DNA from: Actinomycetota bacterium
GTDB lineage: Bacteria; Actinomycetota; Acidimicrobiia; Acidimicrobiales; Ilumatobacteraceae
Length of the DNA stretch: 14,703 bases
Direction: 5' to 3'
Assembly (NCBI GenBank): GCA_026393655.1
Contig: JAPKZT010000295.1
Location: forward strand, 1 to 14,703
Position 1 is the stretch's first letter, and each line of letters opens with the position of its first letter. Position numbers and translations under genes: made by a program. The notes below the pieces were generated by a model. The model saw only the letters and a program-made list of their open reading frames with translations. It made no database searches and was not told the DNA's origin. This document shows positions 7,633 to 14,593 of the stretch, piece after piece.

Positions 7633-8346
7633 ATGAGTCGACTAACAATTTGGGGCGTCGAAGGAATCGGCGAAATCACTCCACAGGATCAACTCGGAAA
7701 AATCATTTCAGATGCGTGTCGCCAAGAACCAAATGGGCCATTGCAAAATAGTGATGTTTTAGTCGTGACTCAAAAAATTGTTTCAAAAGCCGAAGGTCGA
7801 CTTGTACCGATTGACGCAACTGACCCGCTTAGCCATAAGCAACTAGTCGAAGACGAGGCGGTACGAATTGTGCGCCGTCGCGGAGATTTAATTATCACCG
7901 AAACAAAGCACGGGTTTGTCTGCGCCAACAGCGGAATCGACTTATCGAATGTCGAACGCGGATACGCAGCCTTGCTACCAATCGACAGCGATAAATCTGC
8001 GCGACGCATTCGTGACATCATTGGCGCAACTCTGGGAGTCAATGTTGGTGTAGTTATTAGCGACACTTTTGGTCGACCTTGGCGAAAAGGATTAACGGAT
8101 GTCGCAATTGGCGTAGCCGGTATCGCCGGCGTCGTAGACCTGCGTGGAACGCCAGATTCACTTGGCAGAATTATGCAAGTAACAGAAGTCGCAGTTGCCG
8201 ACGAATTAGCCAGAGCTGCCGAACTCGTTATGGGAAAGTCTTCAGGTGTGCCCGTTGCCGTAGTTCGCGGTGCTGACGTAACCTGGTTTCGTAATTCAAA
8301 TATCAGCGAACTAGTCAGGCCTCCGCAAGAAGATCTGTTTCGCTAA
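7633..8346 (+). CDS. cofE: CofE: coenzyme F420-0 gamma-glutamyl ligase, single domain
   Basis: A 237-residue GTP-dependent ligase that adds L-glutamate residues to F420-0. Motifs in order are VVTQKIVSKAEGR (44-56), TETKHGFVCANSGIDLSN (90-107), SDTFGRPWRKG (143-153), DLRGTPDSLGR (169-179) and VTEVAVADELA (183-193). The protein ends at PPQEDLFR, so it matches only the N-terminal domain of mycobacterial FbiB; the C-terminal FMN-binding nitroreductase domain (FbiB is about 450 residues) is absent, and no separate reductase gene follows. It starts 3 bases after cofD. Its TAA stop overlaps the TAG stop of the convergent epimerase-like gene by 4 bases. Function is certain at the family level; how the dehydro intermediate is reduced in this organism cannot be seen here. 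Confidence 0.95.
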   Translation: MSRLTIWGVEGIGEITPQDQLGKIISDACRQEPNGPLQNSDVLVVTQKIVSKAEGRLVPIDATDPLSHKQLVEDEAVRIVRRRGDLIITETKHGFVCANSGIDLSNVERGYAALLPIDSDKSARRIRDIIGATLGVNVGVVISDTFGRPWRKGLTDVAIGVAGIAGVVDLRGTPDSLGRIMQVTEVAVADELARAAELVMGKSSGVPVAVVRGADVTWFRNSNISELVRPPQEDLFR

Positions 8347-9260
8347 TTAACTTCGCCTAGTAATTCTGCAATACCTGCTTTAACAGATGTCCAGTGAGCC
8401 CAACCAAGTTGAATTCGTGCCCGTGTTGCGTTGACTGAATTGCGTTGTAAGTCTCCATGTCGCGCGGGTTCAAACCTTTCTCTCAATGTTGTAGATGCAC
8501 CCATCAACTTCCACAAATCCTGAACTGAAGTTTGAACTCCTGTTCCGATGTTGATTACCAAACCTCCACCCTTCGTCATTGCGCGAGAAAGGGCGTCGAC
8601 TGCATCATCAATGAATAAAAAATCTCGTGTTTGCCGACCGCTTCCATAAATCACAGGAGATTTATCTTTCAGCATCGAGTCAGAAAATGCTGCAACAACT
8701 CCATCGCGCGGGCGTTGACGCCTACCGTAAACATTTGTCATTGCCAAAGCAGTGAACTCAACATCGTAACTTTCGCGATACACAGTCATGAGATCTACAA
8801 GAGCGTTCGCCATTACATAAGCAACACCCATAGGTTCGGGCTTGTGCCCTTCTTTGACCGGCAATTGTCGCGCATGAACTTCTCCGTAGATCAAATTTGC
8901 GGGTAACGCCACAATAACTTTTTTAATTTTGTGTTTCTGCGCCGCTTCAAGAACCGCGAGTAGCAGACTTGCCGATGCCAAGAACTCACTTGTTGTAGTT
9001 TGGCTTGGTGGCAGCAGTGCCAAATGATAAATAACAGACGGCTGGCGAATCGAAATCAACTCTGAAAACTCTGGGGCCAAAATATCTAAGTGGTGAAATC
9101 GCAATCCACCTCCATTTGCTCGAGCCTCGCTGAGATTAGCCAAAGACCCAACTGATAGGTCGTCGACAACTTCAACATTGTGACCGTCAGCAAGTAGTCG
9201 ATCAACTAAATGCGAGCCAATGAAACCAGCGCCACCACAAACAAGTGCACTGTTCTGCAT
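8343..9260 (-). CDS. NAD-dependent epimerase/dehydratase-like SDR protein with degenerate catalytic residues
   Basis: A 305-residue extended SDR. The Rossmann motif GGAGFIGSHLVD (9-20) and VVDDLSVG (31-38), which reads the adenosine ribose, indicate NAD(H) binding. RQTRDFLFIDDAVDAL (199-214) and NIGTG (227-231) are standard in NDP-sugar epimerases. The active site is unusual: the Ser/Thr position four residues before the conserved YG is Ala121, and the YxxxK motif reads YVMAN, with Tyr148 kept and Lys replaced by Asn152. By comparison with GalE this should cripple normal hydride-transfer chemistry. It may be a nucleotide-sugar-binding or scaffold protein, or have a different mechanism. It is the last gene of the minus-strand run, 44 bases after the nucleotidyltransferase gene, and has no Shine-Dalgarno. 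The family is certain and the reaction unknown. Confidence 0.85.
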   Translation of the reverse strand: MQNSALVCGGAGFIGSHLVDRLLADGHNVEVVDDLSVGSLANLSEARANGGGLRFHHLDILAPEFSELISIRQPSVIYHLALLPPSQTTTSEFLASASLLLAVLEAAQKHKIKKVIVALPANLIYGEVHARQLPVKEGHKPEPMGVAYVMANALVDLMTVYRESYDVEFTALAMTNVYGRRQRPRDGVVAAFSDSMLKDKSPVIYGSGRQTRDFLFIDDAVDALSRAMTKGGGLVINIGTGVQTSVQDLWKLMGASTTLRERFEPARHGDLQRNSVNATRARIQLGWAHWTSVKAGIAELLGEVN

Positions 9261-9263
9261 CAG

Positions 9264-9301
9264 TTAATTCTTGATGATTGATTTGCTTGTCATCTAATTA
9301 A
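9264..9301 (-). repeat. AT-rich imperfect inverted repeat in the leader of the SDR gene
   Basis: The arms TTAATT(CTT)GATGA (9264-9277) and TCATC(T)AATTAA (9290-9301) can pair as two short stems of 5 and 6 base pairs with an internal bulge and a 12-base loop. The element fills most of the 44-base gap before the SDR start. It has no U-run, so it is not a typical terminator. It may be an mRNA processing or attenuation hairpin, or merely AT-rich chance pairing. Confidence 0.35.
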
Positions 9302-9304
9302 TGT

Positions 9305-10312
9305 CTAGCAAGCCGGATCTGGAACTTTGGCATCTCTCAAAACAGCACCCGAATTTATCTCACCTTGCGCACCTATCAAGCACGATGTCACCTGTGCAAA
9401 CGCACCGACGTGTCCCATAACTGCACTGTCTATCACAACTGCATTGGCGTCAACTTTTGCCCCGTCAATCAGCACACTGCGCACAATCTGTGCATTTTCG
9501 CCAACTACACAATTCGCACCGATTGTGCTTTGAGTAATTATCGCAGTCGCGTCAACCTTGGCAGTTGTAGCGATTGGCGTAACTTGATAAATACTTTTTC
9601 TTGAGAGAAGTTCAATGTTGCTACGGACATAAGTATCAGGGCGACCCGCATCAATCCAGTAGTCGTCAGATGCAAACGCATACAACACGCCATCACGAAC
9701 CATTTCAGGAAACGTTTCGCGTTCTATCGAAAGTGGGGCCGTTCCAGGCATTCGCTCGAGTGCAGAAGTTTCAAAAATATATGTTCCACCATTGACGTGC
9801 CGCGACATAGTTTCACCAGACTTAGGCTTTTCAACAAAACGAAGCACTTTGCCTGTTGCATCAGTTTCAACAACGCCGTATTGAGAAGGATCAGCAACTG
9901 GAGTCAGATGGATAGTGCCTTCAGCTTTTACCGAATGATGAAATAAAACAAGTTTTGCAACATCTAAGTCAGTCAGGATGTCACCATTAGCGACAATAAA
10001 AGTTTTGCCACGTTCATAAATTTTCGCCTCGCGCGCCGCAAACCCGATTGCACCAGAGGTGTCTAGTGGGCGATCTTCGACTGCGTAACTCAGTTCGACG
10101 TCAGCGCAACGATTATTTGGAAATGCTTTCAAAAATGGCTCGGGCTTGAAGCCGAGTGCCAACACTGCATGTGTCACCCCACCATGAGCAAGCGAAGTCA
10201 TCAGTCTTTCTAAAAGCGGAATATTGCAAACCGGCAACAACGGTTTAGGAATCTCAAAAGTCAGTGGTCGAAGCCTCGTACCAAAACCACCGACGAGCAC
10301 AACTGCGTGCAT
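9305..10312 (-). CDS. Sugar-1-phosphate nucleotidyltransferase, probably mannose-1-phosphate guanylyltransferase (Rv3264c/ManB type)
   Basis: A 335-residue two-domain enzyme. The catalytic domain has the pyrophosphorylase signature GGFGTRLRPLT (8-18), the substrate-binding KPLLP (23-27), the metal-binding NGDILTD (109-115), VEKP (160-163), NGGTYIFE (174-181) and YWIDAGRPDTYV (218-229). Residues from about 245 to 330 are hexapeptide repeats (for example ITQSTIGANCVVGENAQI) that should fold as a left-handed beta-helix, as in GDP-mannose pyrophosphorylases. It matches M. tuberculosis Rv3264c in overall plan and neighbourhood, so GDP-mannose synthesis is the best assignment; glucose-1-phosphate thymidylyl- or uridylyltransferase is possible. 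GDP-mannose would supply gmd and mannosyltransferases. An AGGAA Shine-Dalgarno overlaps the upstream gene's stop, so translation is probably coupled. Confidence 0.88.
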   Translation of the reverse strand: MHAVVLVGGFGTRLRPLTFEIPKPLLPVCNIPLLERLMTSLAHGGVTHAVLALGFKPEPFLKAFPNNRCADVELSYAVEDRPLDTSGAIGFAAREAKIYERGKTFIVANGDILTDLDVAKLVLFHHSVKAEGTIHLTPVADPSQYGVVETDATGKVLRFVEKPKSGETMSRHVNGGTYIFETSALERMPGTAPLSIERETFPEMVRDGVLYAFASDDYWIDAGRPDTYVRSNIELLSRKSIYQVTPIATTAKVDATAIITQSTIGANCVVGENAQIVRSVLIDGAKVDANAVVIDSAVMGHVGAFAQVTSCLIGAQGEINSGAVLRDAKVPDPAC

Positions 10313-10320
10313 GTCAGATC

Positions 10321-10325
10321 TTCCT
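10321..10325 (-). promoter_or_regulatory. Ribosome binding site of the nucleotidyltransferase gene
   Basis: AGGAA on the minus strand lies 8 bases before the ATG at 10312 and overlaps the TAG stop (10326-10324) of the preceding gene. This supports the chosen start and suggests that translation of the two genes is coupled. Confidence 0.6.
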
Positions 10326-10998
10326 AAGGTTTAAGTGTCAGTAGATCTAGATCTGATGCTGAAGCTGGTTGCGGCGCCTCGACATCTTTAGGGACAAATG
10401 CAAGCGTTATCGCCATGCCATTGCCAGTCAGACGAACTTTTCCGAGGTCGGCAATTGAAATCTTCGATTTTGAAATCTTCGAATCCCAGACTGAAACTTG
10501 CACCGATGCTTCTTTGTCTCCACATTTTGTATCGGTCTCAGAAATTGTTTCGCCATTATTGATAGTCGGTGGAAACTTGATTGAATCGTTTGTCACTTCT
10601 ATGCCGTACAAATCAAAAATTGTCTGCAGATTTGCCCGACGCTCGCCAGAAAGAACTTGTGGCTCCCAACGAATAACGCCTGCTGTCTCGATGTAGGCGC
10701 CAGCCTTAAGAGTGGCTGCATCTGCGCCAACGTCTTGGCCTGCTGGCAAAGAACCAATAAAATCATCACACTTGTAAATGCCGAATGCCGTGTAATAGTT
10801 CTGTTTTGCGGTGTCTAAAGCACTGACTTGTTCTTGGCTCTGACGAGCATAAGCAATTAGCGCAACACCGAGAATGCAGATCACGAAGATCACGGTCGGA
10901 AACAATGTTCCGCCTTGCATTCGAATCTTGCGACCTTTGCTGTTTTTGCTGACCGCGGCGAGTTTGGCTATTTTTTTAGCAGAAGATGAGGTACCCAC
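10324..10998 (-). CDS. Single-pass membrane protein of unknown function
   Basis: A 224-residue protein. A basic cytoplasmic N-terminus (SAKKIAKLAAVSKNSKGRKIR) is followed by GGTLFPTVIFVICILGVALIAYA (about 29-51), one clear membrane anchor, and an extracytoplasmic domain of about 170 residues. Two cysteines, Cys76 and Cys158, could form a disulfide. The segments YYTAFGIYKCDDF (68-80) and LQTIFDLYGIEVTNDSIKF (123-141) look like conserved cores. I recall Acidimicrobiia proteins with the same N-terminal arrangement (basic stretch, QGGTLFP, helix, then AYGxYxCD), but no function is known to me. The GTG at 10998 keeps the complete basic segment; a later ATG at 10920 would remove it. It lies 20 bases after a glycosyltransferase gene and 11 before the nucleotidyltransferase gene, so it belongs to the glycan operon; a structural or regulatory envelope role is inference. 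Confidence 0.75.
   Translation of the reverse strand: MGTSSSAKKIAKLAAVSKNSKGRKIRMQGGTLFPTVIFVICILGVALIAYARQSQEQVSALDTAKQNYYTAFGIYKCDDFIGSLPAGQDVGADAATLKAGAYIETAGVIRWEPQVLSGERRANLQTIFDLYGIEVTNDSIKFPPTINNGETISETDTKCGDKEASVQVSVWDSKISKSKISIADLGKVRLTGNGMAITLAFVPKDVEAPQPASASDLDLLTLKP
10457..10482 (+). repeat. In-frame 15-base tandem duplication inside the single-TM protein gene
   Basis: GAAATCTTCGA occurs at 10457-10467 and 10472-10482, separated by TTTT, a period of 15 bases. On the coding strand it gives the consecutive pentapeptides SKISK and SKISI, so the reading frame is kept. It looks like a small recent slippage event. Confidence 0.6.
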
Positions 10999-11018
10999 GA
11001 AGAAGAAAGGCTACCGCC

Positions 11019-12254
11019 TTATGGCGCATACAAGGCTTCGTATCGTTGCGCAACCGAGCCAGCAGAGGCATGACCTTCAACCCAAATTCGTCCTCGCTCA
11101 CCCATTTCGTTAAGCGTTTTAGGGTCTTGCATCATTGCCCGAAGTGCTGAGATGAACGCAGCAGTGTTATCTGGTTCAACGCAAACCCCAGCCTTGGCAG
11201 CCGCCAAGATTCGCGGTACTTCTGTATCTAAATCAACTGCGGCGCAAACTGGTCGACCCGCAGCGAGAACTGAATAAGTTTTAGATGGGACGCTAACCGA
11301 ACCAAGACCTCGCTTTAACGGCACTACATGAATATCGCCTGTCGCTAAAACTTCACTGAGTCGTGAAATATCTTGGTAATCACCAAAGCGAATGTTTTCG
11401 AGCCCGTGAGCAGCGACCTTTAACGATTCACGAGCAGCACCTTCGCCGTTGATCACAAAAACTAATTGTGTTAGTTCTCGCGCTGCAGCAATCAACATCT
11501 CAAGTGATTGCGAAAACCCAACGTTGCCGGCATACATCACGACTATCTCTTCACCGATGCCGAGTTCGGTGCGATATTTTGTCATCCGCGACATCGGCGT
11601 AATTGCATGTGTGTCAACAAAGTTTGGGATCACGCGAACACGCTTGTGAAACCTCTGATCAAGTTTTCGTTGAACATTGTTTGCCAGGTCATCTGATAGC
11701 AATACAACTAAGTCGGATTTCTGATAACTAATTCGTTCTAGCCACTTCGCCGCCTTAATAATTCTCTGATTCGAAATCGCACCTGTTTCAATTGCCGCAT
11801 CAGGGAAAATATCTTGAATATTAAAAATAAGTTTTCCGCCACGAAACATTTTCGTAAACCACCCTGTAAGACCCAGCGTGAGCGGTGGTGACATTGCTAA
11901 AACGCCATCTACACGACGCGGAAACCCACCAGCAACCAGACTGCGCAGACCGACAATTGCGCTGAACAAAATAAATCCAACTGCGCGGCGCAATAAATTT
12001 AATTTAGTCTTGCCCGCAAATGGCTGAACTCTCGTGATCGAACCCCAATTTGTCTTTTCTACACGCCATAACGCACCAGACCAGCCTTGCTCAACTTGAT
12101 GTTTGCGATACCACGGCAACGAAGTCACTACATGAAGTTCGTGTCCGCGGTTTGCAAGTTCATGAACAATTCGTGTCATCACCACACCAGTGGGTGCCAT
12201 ATCGGGCTCAAAATGTGGACACAAAACAACCAGACGCAATTTTCTCGAACTCAT
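11019..12254 (-). CDS. Glycosyltransferase family 4, WbuB/WcaI-like
   Basis: A GT-B fold enzyme of 411 residues from the ATG at 12254. The N-terminus, LRLVVLCPHFEPDMAPTG, is the glycan-binding first strand and loop of the WbuB group. Internal motifs include FNIQDIFPDAAIETGAI (about 144-160), GNVGFSQSLEMLI (about 243-255) and VPSKTYSVLAAGRPV (about 302-316), which binds the nucleotide sugar; the usual first Glu of the E-x7-E pair is replaced by the VPSK variant typical of this subfamily. WbuB transfers an N-acetylated 6-deoxy sugar such as L-FucNAc in O-antigen synthesis, but the sugar here cannot be read from sequence. The frame stays open to a TTG at 12317, which would overlap the upstream gene by 29 bases; I reject that start because it is TTG, has no ribosome binding site, and adds non-family residues. 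The gap to the upstream gene is 34 bases. Confidence 0.88.
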   Translation of the reverse strand: MSSRKLRLVVLCPHFEPDMAPTGVVMTRIVHELANRGHELHVVTSLPWYRKHQVEQGWSGALWRVEKTNWGSITRVQPFAGKTKLNLLRRAVGFILFSAIVGLRSLVAGGFPRRVDGVLAMSPPLTLGLTGWFTKMFRGGKLIFNIQDIFPDAAIETGAISNQRIIKAAKWLERISYQKSDLVVLLSDDLANNVQRKLDQRFHKRVRVIPNFVDTHAITPMSRMTKYRTELGIGEEIVVMYAGNVGFSQSLEMLIAAARELTQLVFVINGEGAARESLKVAAHGLENIRFGDYQDISRLSEVLATGDIHVVPLKRGLGSVSVPSKTYSVLAAGRPVCAAVDLDTEVPRILAAAKAGVCVEPDNTAAFISALRAMMQDPKTLNEMGERGRIWVEGHASAGSVAQRYEALYAP

Positions 12255-12288
12255 GATTTCGATCTCATATTCGGGTTGGTATTCGCGC

Positions 12289-13410
12289 TCATATAACTGC
12301 TGCCGAATAGGCTTCAATCAAATCGTTGCCTGAGTTTCTAATCGAATATTGCGTCGCACGAAGTTTGCCGGCAGCAACAAATTTTTCTCGCTGTGTCTGA
12401 ACTATTTGCAGTGCACCTGACCAAGCATCTAATTCAAGGGGCAAAACTAAACCAGCGTCACCAATAACTTCGGGCAGCGATGCGCAATTGCTCGCAATTA
12501 CTGGTGTACCGATGATCATTGCTTCGATCACTGGCGCACCGAAGCCTTCATACAAACTCGGAAACACAAGCGCAAGCGAAAGTTTCATCAATCCATCGCG
12601 ATCGCTATCGCTGACACGGCCCATGCGCATAACTCGGTTGTCTAGATTAAGTCGGCGAACTTCACGCATGAATTCTTCTTCGGCTCGACCTTTGCCTCCT
12701 GCACACACCAGCACCAAGTCTTTTTCTGTCCAGTGCAATTTCATAAGCTGAAGCAAAAACTTGTGATTTTTATGTGGATGAGTGATCGCCGGCAAGAAGA
12801 TTACTTTTTTCAATTCGAGTCTGAATCGTTGGCGCAACTCTGCTTCGCTAGTTGAGTCTTTACCAATTGCAGAATTGACACCGTGCCTAACAACTCGAAC
12901 TTTTTCAGCTGGCAGATTGAACTGACTAATCAATCGATCGCGGACATAACTACTTGGGGTTGTAATTACTGTTGCACTATTTAGTGAGTTCGGCACAACC
13001 TTGCGCAGATAAGCCAACCTGATTCGACTGAAGTTCTCAGGAAACGAAAGATACTGCACATCGTGCATTGTCAAAATTGTGTTTCGCAAACCAAATCTTG
13101 GCATTGTTCCACCGCCGTGATGAATTGCGTCAAATTTGCGGGTCTTAATCGCCAACCAAGTTTGTTCAAGAGCAATTCGTGCCAACCGAGCGCCGCGGTG
13201 TGCTGGGGCCTCAACACACTTATAAGTCTCTGCAAGTTCGGGGTGATGTCGAGCAAAACCTTTCTGCACAAATAATGTCAATTGATAGTCACTTTTCGCT
13301 TTTTCATTCAATGACACGCCCATCAACTGACGAATTAAATATTCTTGCGACCCACCAACTTGCCCGGTGCGCAACCACAATAAGTTGACAGCGATCTGTT
13401 TTTTATACAC
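12289..13410 (-). CDS. Glycosyltransferase family 4 (GT-B, retaining)
   Basis: A 373-residue cytoplasmic or membrane-associated transferase. It has the N-terminal glycine loop VGGSQEYLIRQLM (18-30), an HD pair at His116-Asp117 (TMHDVQYLSFPENF), PAITHPHKNH (207-216), which matches the P-R/H-K-N phosphate-binding loop of mannosyltransferase-like GT4 enzymes, and the E-x7-E motif with Glu288 and Glu296 (SLYEGFGAPVIEAM). The usual donor of such proteins is a GDP- or UDP-activated sugar, and GDP-mannose is suggested by the nearby nucleotidyltransferase. The GTG start at 13410 directly abuts the TAA stop of the upstream gene (zero gap) and has a strong AGGTGA ribosome binding site. It is a tandem relative of the next gene upstream, with which it shares the His-Asp, loop and E-x7-E motifs. 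Confidence 0.93.
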   Translation of the reverse strand: MYKKQIAVNLLWLRTGQVGGSQEYLIRQLMGVSLNEKAKSDYQLTLFVQKGFARHHPELAETYKCVEAPAHRGARLARIALEQTWLAIKTRKFDAIHHGGGTMPRFGLRNTILTMHDVQYLSFPENFSRIRLAYLRKVVPNSLNSATVITTPSSYVRDRLISQFNLPAEKVRVVRHGVNSAIGKDSTSEAELRQRFRLELKKVIFLPAITHPHKNHKFLLQLMKLHWTEKDLVLVCAGGKGRAEEEFMREVRRLNLDNRVMRMGRVSDSDRDGLMKLSLALVFPSLYEGFGAPVIEAMIIGTPVIASNCASLPEVIGDAGLVLPLELDAWSGALQIVQTQREKFVAAGKLRATQYSIRNSGNDLIEAYSAAVI

Positions 13411-14496
13411 TTATATCACCTGATCATAAATTGACGCCGTGCGCAATGCTGTTTGATGCCACGTCATTTCGGCAGCACGCTTGTAGCCAAGTTCAATCAA
13501 AGTATTTTTTTGACTCAAGGCAGTGACAACACCGTTAGCAATGCTTGACAAATCGATTGGATCGACAAGCACCGCAGCGTCACCCGCAACCTCTTGAGTT
13601 GATGAACCATGACTAGTCACAACTGGCACACCACAACTCATCGCTTCAAGAATCGGCAAACCAAAACCTTCCATAAGAGATGGATAACAAAATGCGCTCG
13701 CGTTTGAATATAGAACGCCAAGATCACTCGCCTCGACGAACCCAAGAAATTTTACGTGAGTTGAAATTTTTAATTTATTGTTTATTATCGAATCAAGTTT
13801 GATATCGCCCCAACCAGTAGCGCCAACAACAACTAACTGCGGTACTGAGTCACCAAGAGTTTCGAGCGCAGCCACCAGCCGAGAAAGGTTTTTACGCGGC
13901 TCCAATGTGCCGACAAACAAAAGATACTCGCCAGAAACATTCAAACGATCAAGAACTTGCGCTGCATTCGGTGCGACGACCGGCGCATTTACTCCGAGCG
14001 GCACATGACACAAACGATCAGCCGAGAAACCGAATTCGAGACAGTCACTTAGCGTCGCTTGTGACGAACACAACAAAATTTCTGCACGTTTCAATAAAAC
14101 TTTTAAACTTCGCCGAAAGACTGAGTTGCCACGACGGCTAAAGAATTCTGGATACTTCAAAAATGCCAGATCATGAACCGTCGCAACCATTTTTGCGCGC
14201 GACGCAAATGGAATAATCGATGTGCAATGCAAAAGATCAACTTCGCCAGTCGCACGTTCAACGCGTGGAGCACGAAGTCGAAGTGACGCTTCGTAAAGCG
14301 CTGCGCCATGCAACGCAAGTTGCTGCACTTTTATTGGTGGCGCATACGACGTGGACGGCTCACCTTTGTTGTTTCCTGCTACACCAATGAGTTGTACATC
14401 TGGTCGCGCTACCGACATTGCCTTGGCGATTTCGATTGCCGATGTGGCGGTTCCACCTGGCACTCGGTGCCAACATTGCTCTAATGAGTAAGCCAC
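13411..14496 (-). CDS. Glycosyltransferase family 4 (GT-B, retaining), first gene of the minus-strand run
   Basis: A 361-residue transferase from the GTG at 14496. It begins AYSLEQCWHRVPGGTATSAIEIA, which contains the GT-B glycine loop (GGT, about 14-16). HDLAFLKYPEFF (98-109), FVGTLEPRKNLSRLV (174-188) and the E-x7-E motif with Glu266 and Glu274 (LMEGFGLPILEAM) are all conserved for mannosyl/rhamnosyltransferase-like GT4 enzymes. The frame stays open further upstream to an ATG at 14697, but that extension would cross the start of the divergent SDR gene at 14594 and adds about 67 low-complexity, non-family residues. The second of two nearby GTG codons has an AGAAGG ribosome binding site 7 bases upstream, which decides the start. 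The donor and acceptor sugars are unknown; GDP-mannose is a reasonable guess. Confidence 0.9.
   Translation of the reverse strand: MAYSLEQCWHRVPGGTATSAIEIAKAMSVARPDVQLIGVAGNNKGEPSTSYAPPIKVQQLALHGAALYEASLRLRAPRVERATGEVDLLHCTSIIPFASRAKMVATVHDLAFLKYPEFFSRRGNSVFRRSLKVLLKRAEILLCSSQATLSDCLEFGFSADRLCHVPLGVNAPVVAPNAAQVLDRLNVSGEYLLFVGTLEPRKNLSRLVAALETLGDSVPQLVVVGATGWGDIKLDSIINNKLKISTHVKFLGFVEASDLGVLYSNASAFCYPSLMEGFGLPILEAMSCGVPVVTSHGSSTQEVAGDAAVLVDPIDLSSIANGVVTALSQKNTLIELGYKRAAEMTWHQTALRTASIYDQVI
13416..13421 (-). promoter_or_regulatory. Ribosome binding site of the second GT4 gene
   Basis: AGGTGA on the minus strand, 5 bases before the GTG start at 13410 and inside the last codons of the upstream GT4 gene. 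This confirms a GTG start with zero intergenic gap (TAAGTG) and predicts coupled translation. Confidence 0.65.
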
Positions 14497-14593
14497 ACGC
14501 ACGCCTTCTATTCTGCCCGTCTTGGCTTCGTATCGGGTGAACATTCGATATTGATAAGCACAGTAATTTCGGTCGTACGATGTACATACCCGT
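14497..14593. promoter_or_regulatory. Divergent promoter region between the GT4 run and the fucose synthase-like gene
   Basis: These 97 bases lie between the chosen GT4 start and the ATG of the plus-strand SDR gene, and should hold promoters for both. On the plus strand, TTGATA (14551-14556) and TACGAT (14576-14581) are promoter-like but 19 bases apart. The segment GTACGATGTAC (14575-14585) contains two GTAC palindromes. The plus-strand ATG has no Shine-Dalgarno, so a nearly leaderless transcript is possible. I see no convincing minus-strand promoter. Confidence 0.35.
14504..14509 (-). promoter_or_regulatory. Ribosome binding site that sets the start of the first GT4 gene
   Basis: AGAAGG on the minus strand lies 7 bases before the GTG at 14496 and only 1 base before the GTG at 14502, so it favours the former. 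It rules against the much longer open frame that begins at 14697. Confidence 0.65.

Noticed and set aside
12255..12317. A 21-residue N-terminal extension of the WbuB-like protein from a TTG at 12317
   Set aside because: TTG start, no ribosome binding site, overlap of 29 bases with the upstream gene, and charged residues not expected before the first GT4 beta strand.
12289..14496. The two adjacent GT4 genes as a recent tandem duplication
   Set aside because: They share only family-level motifs (glycine loop, His-Asp, E-x7-E) and differ over most of their length, so any duplication is ancient or they were acquired separately.
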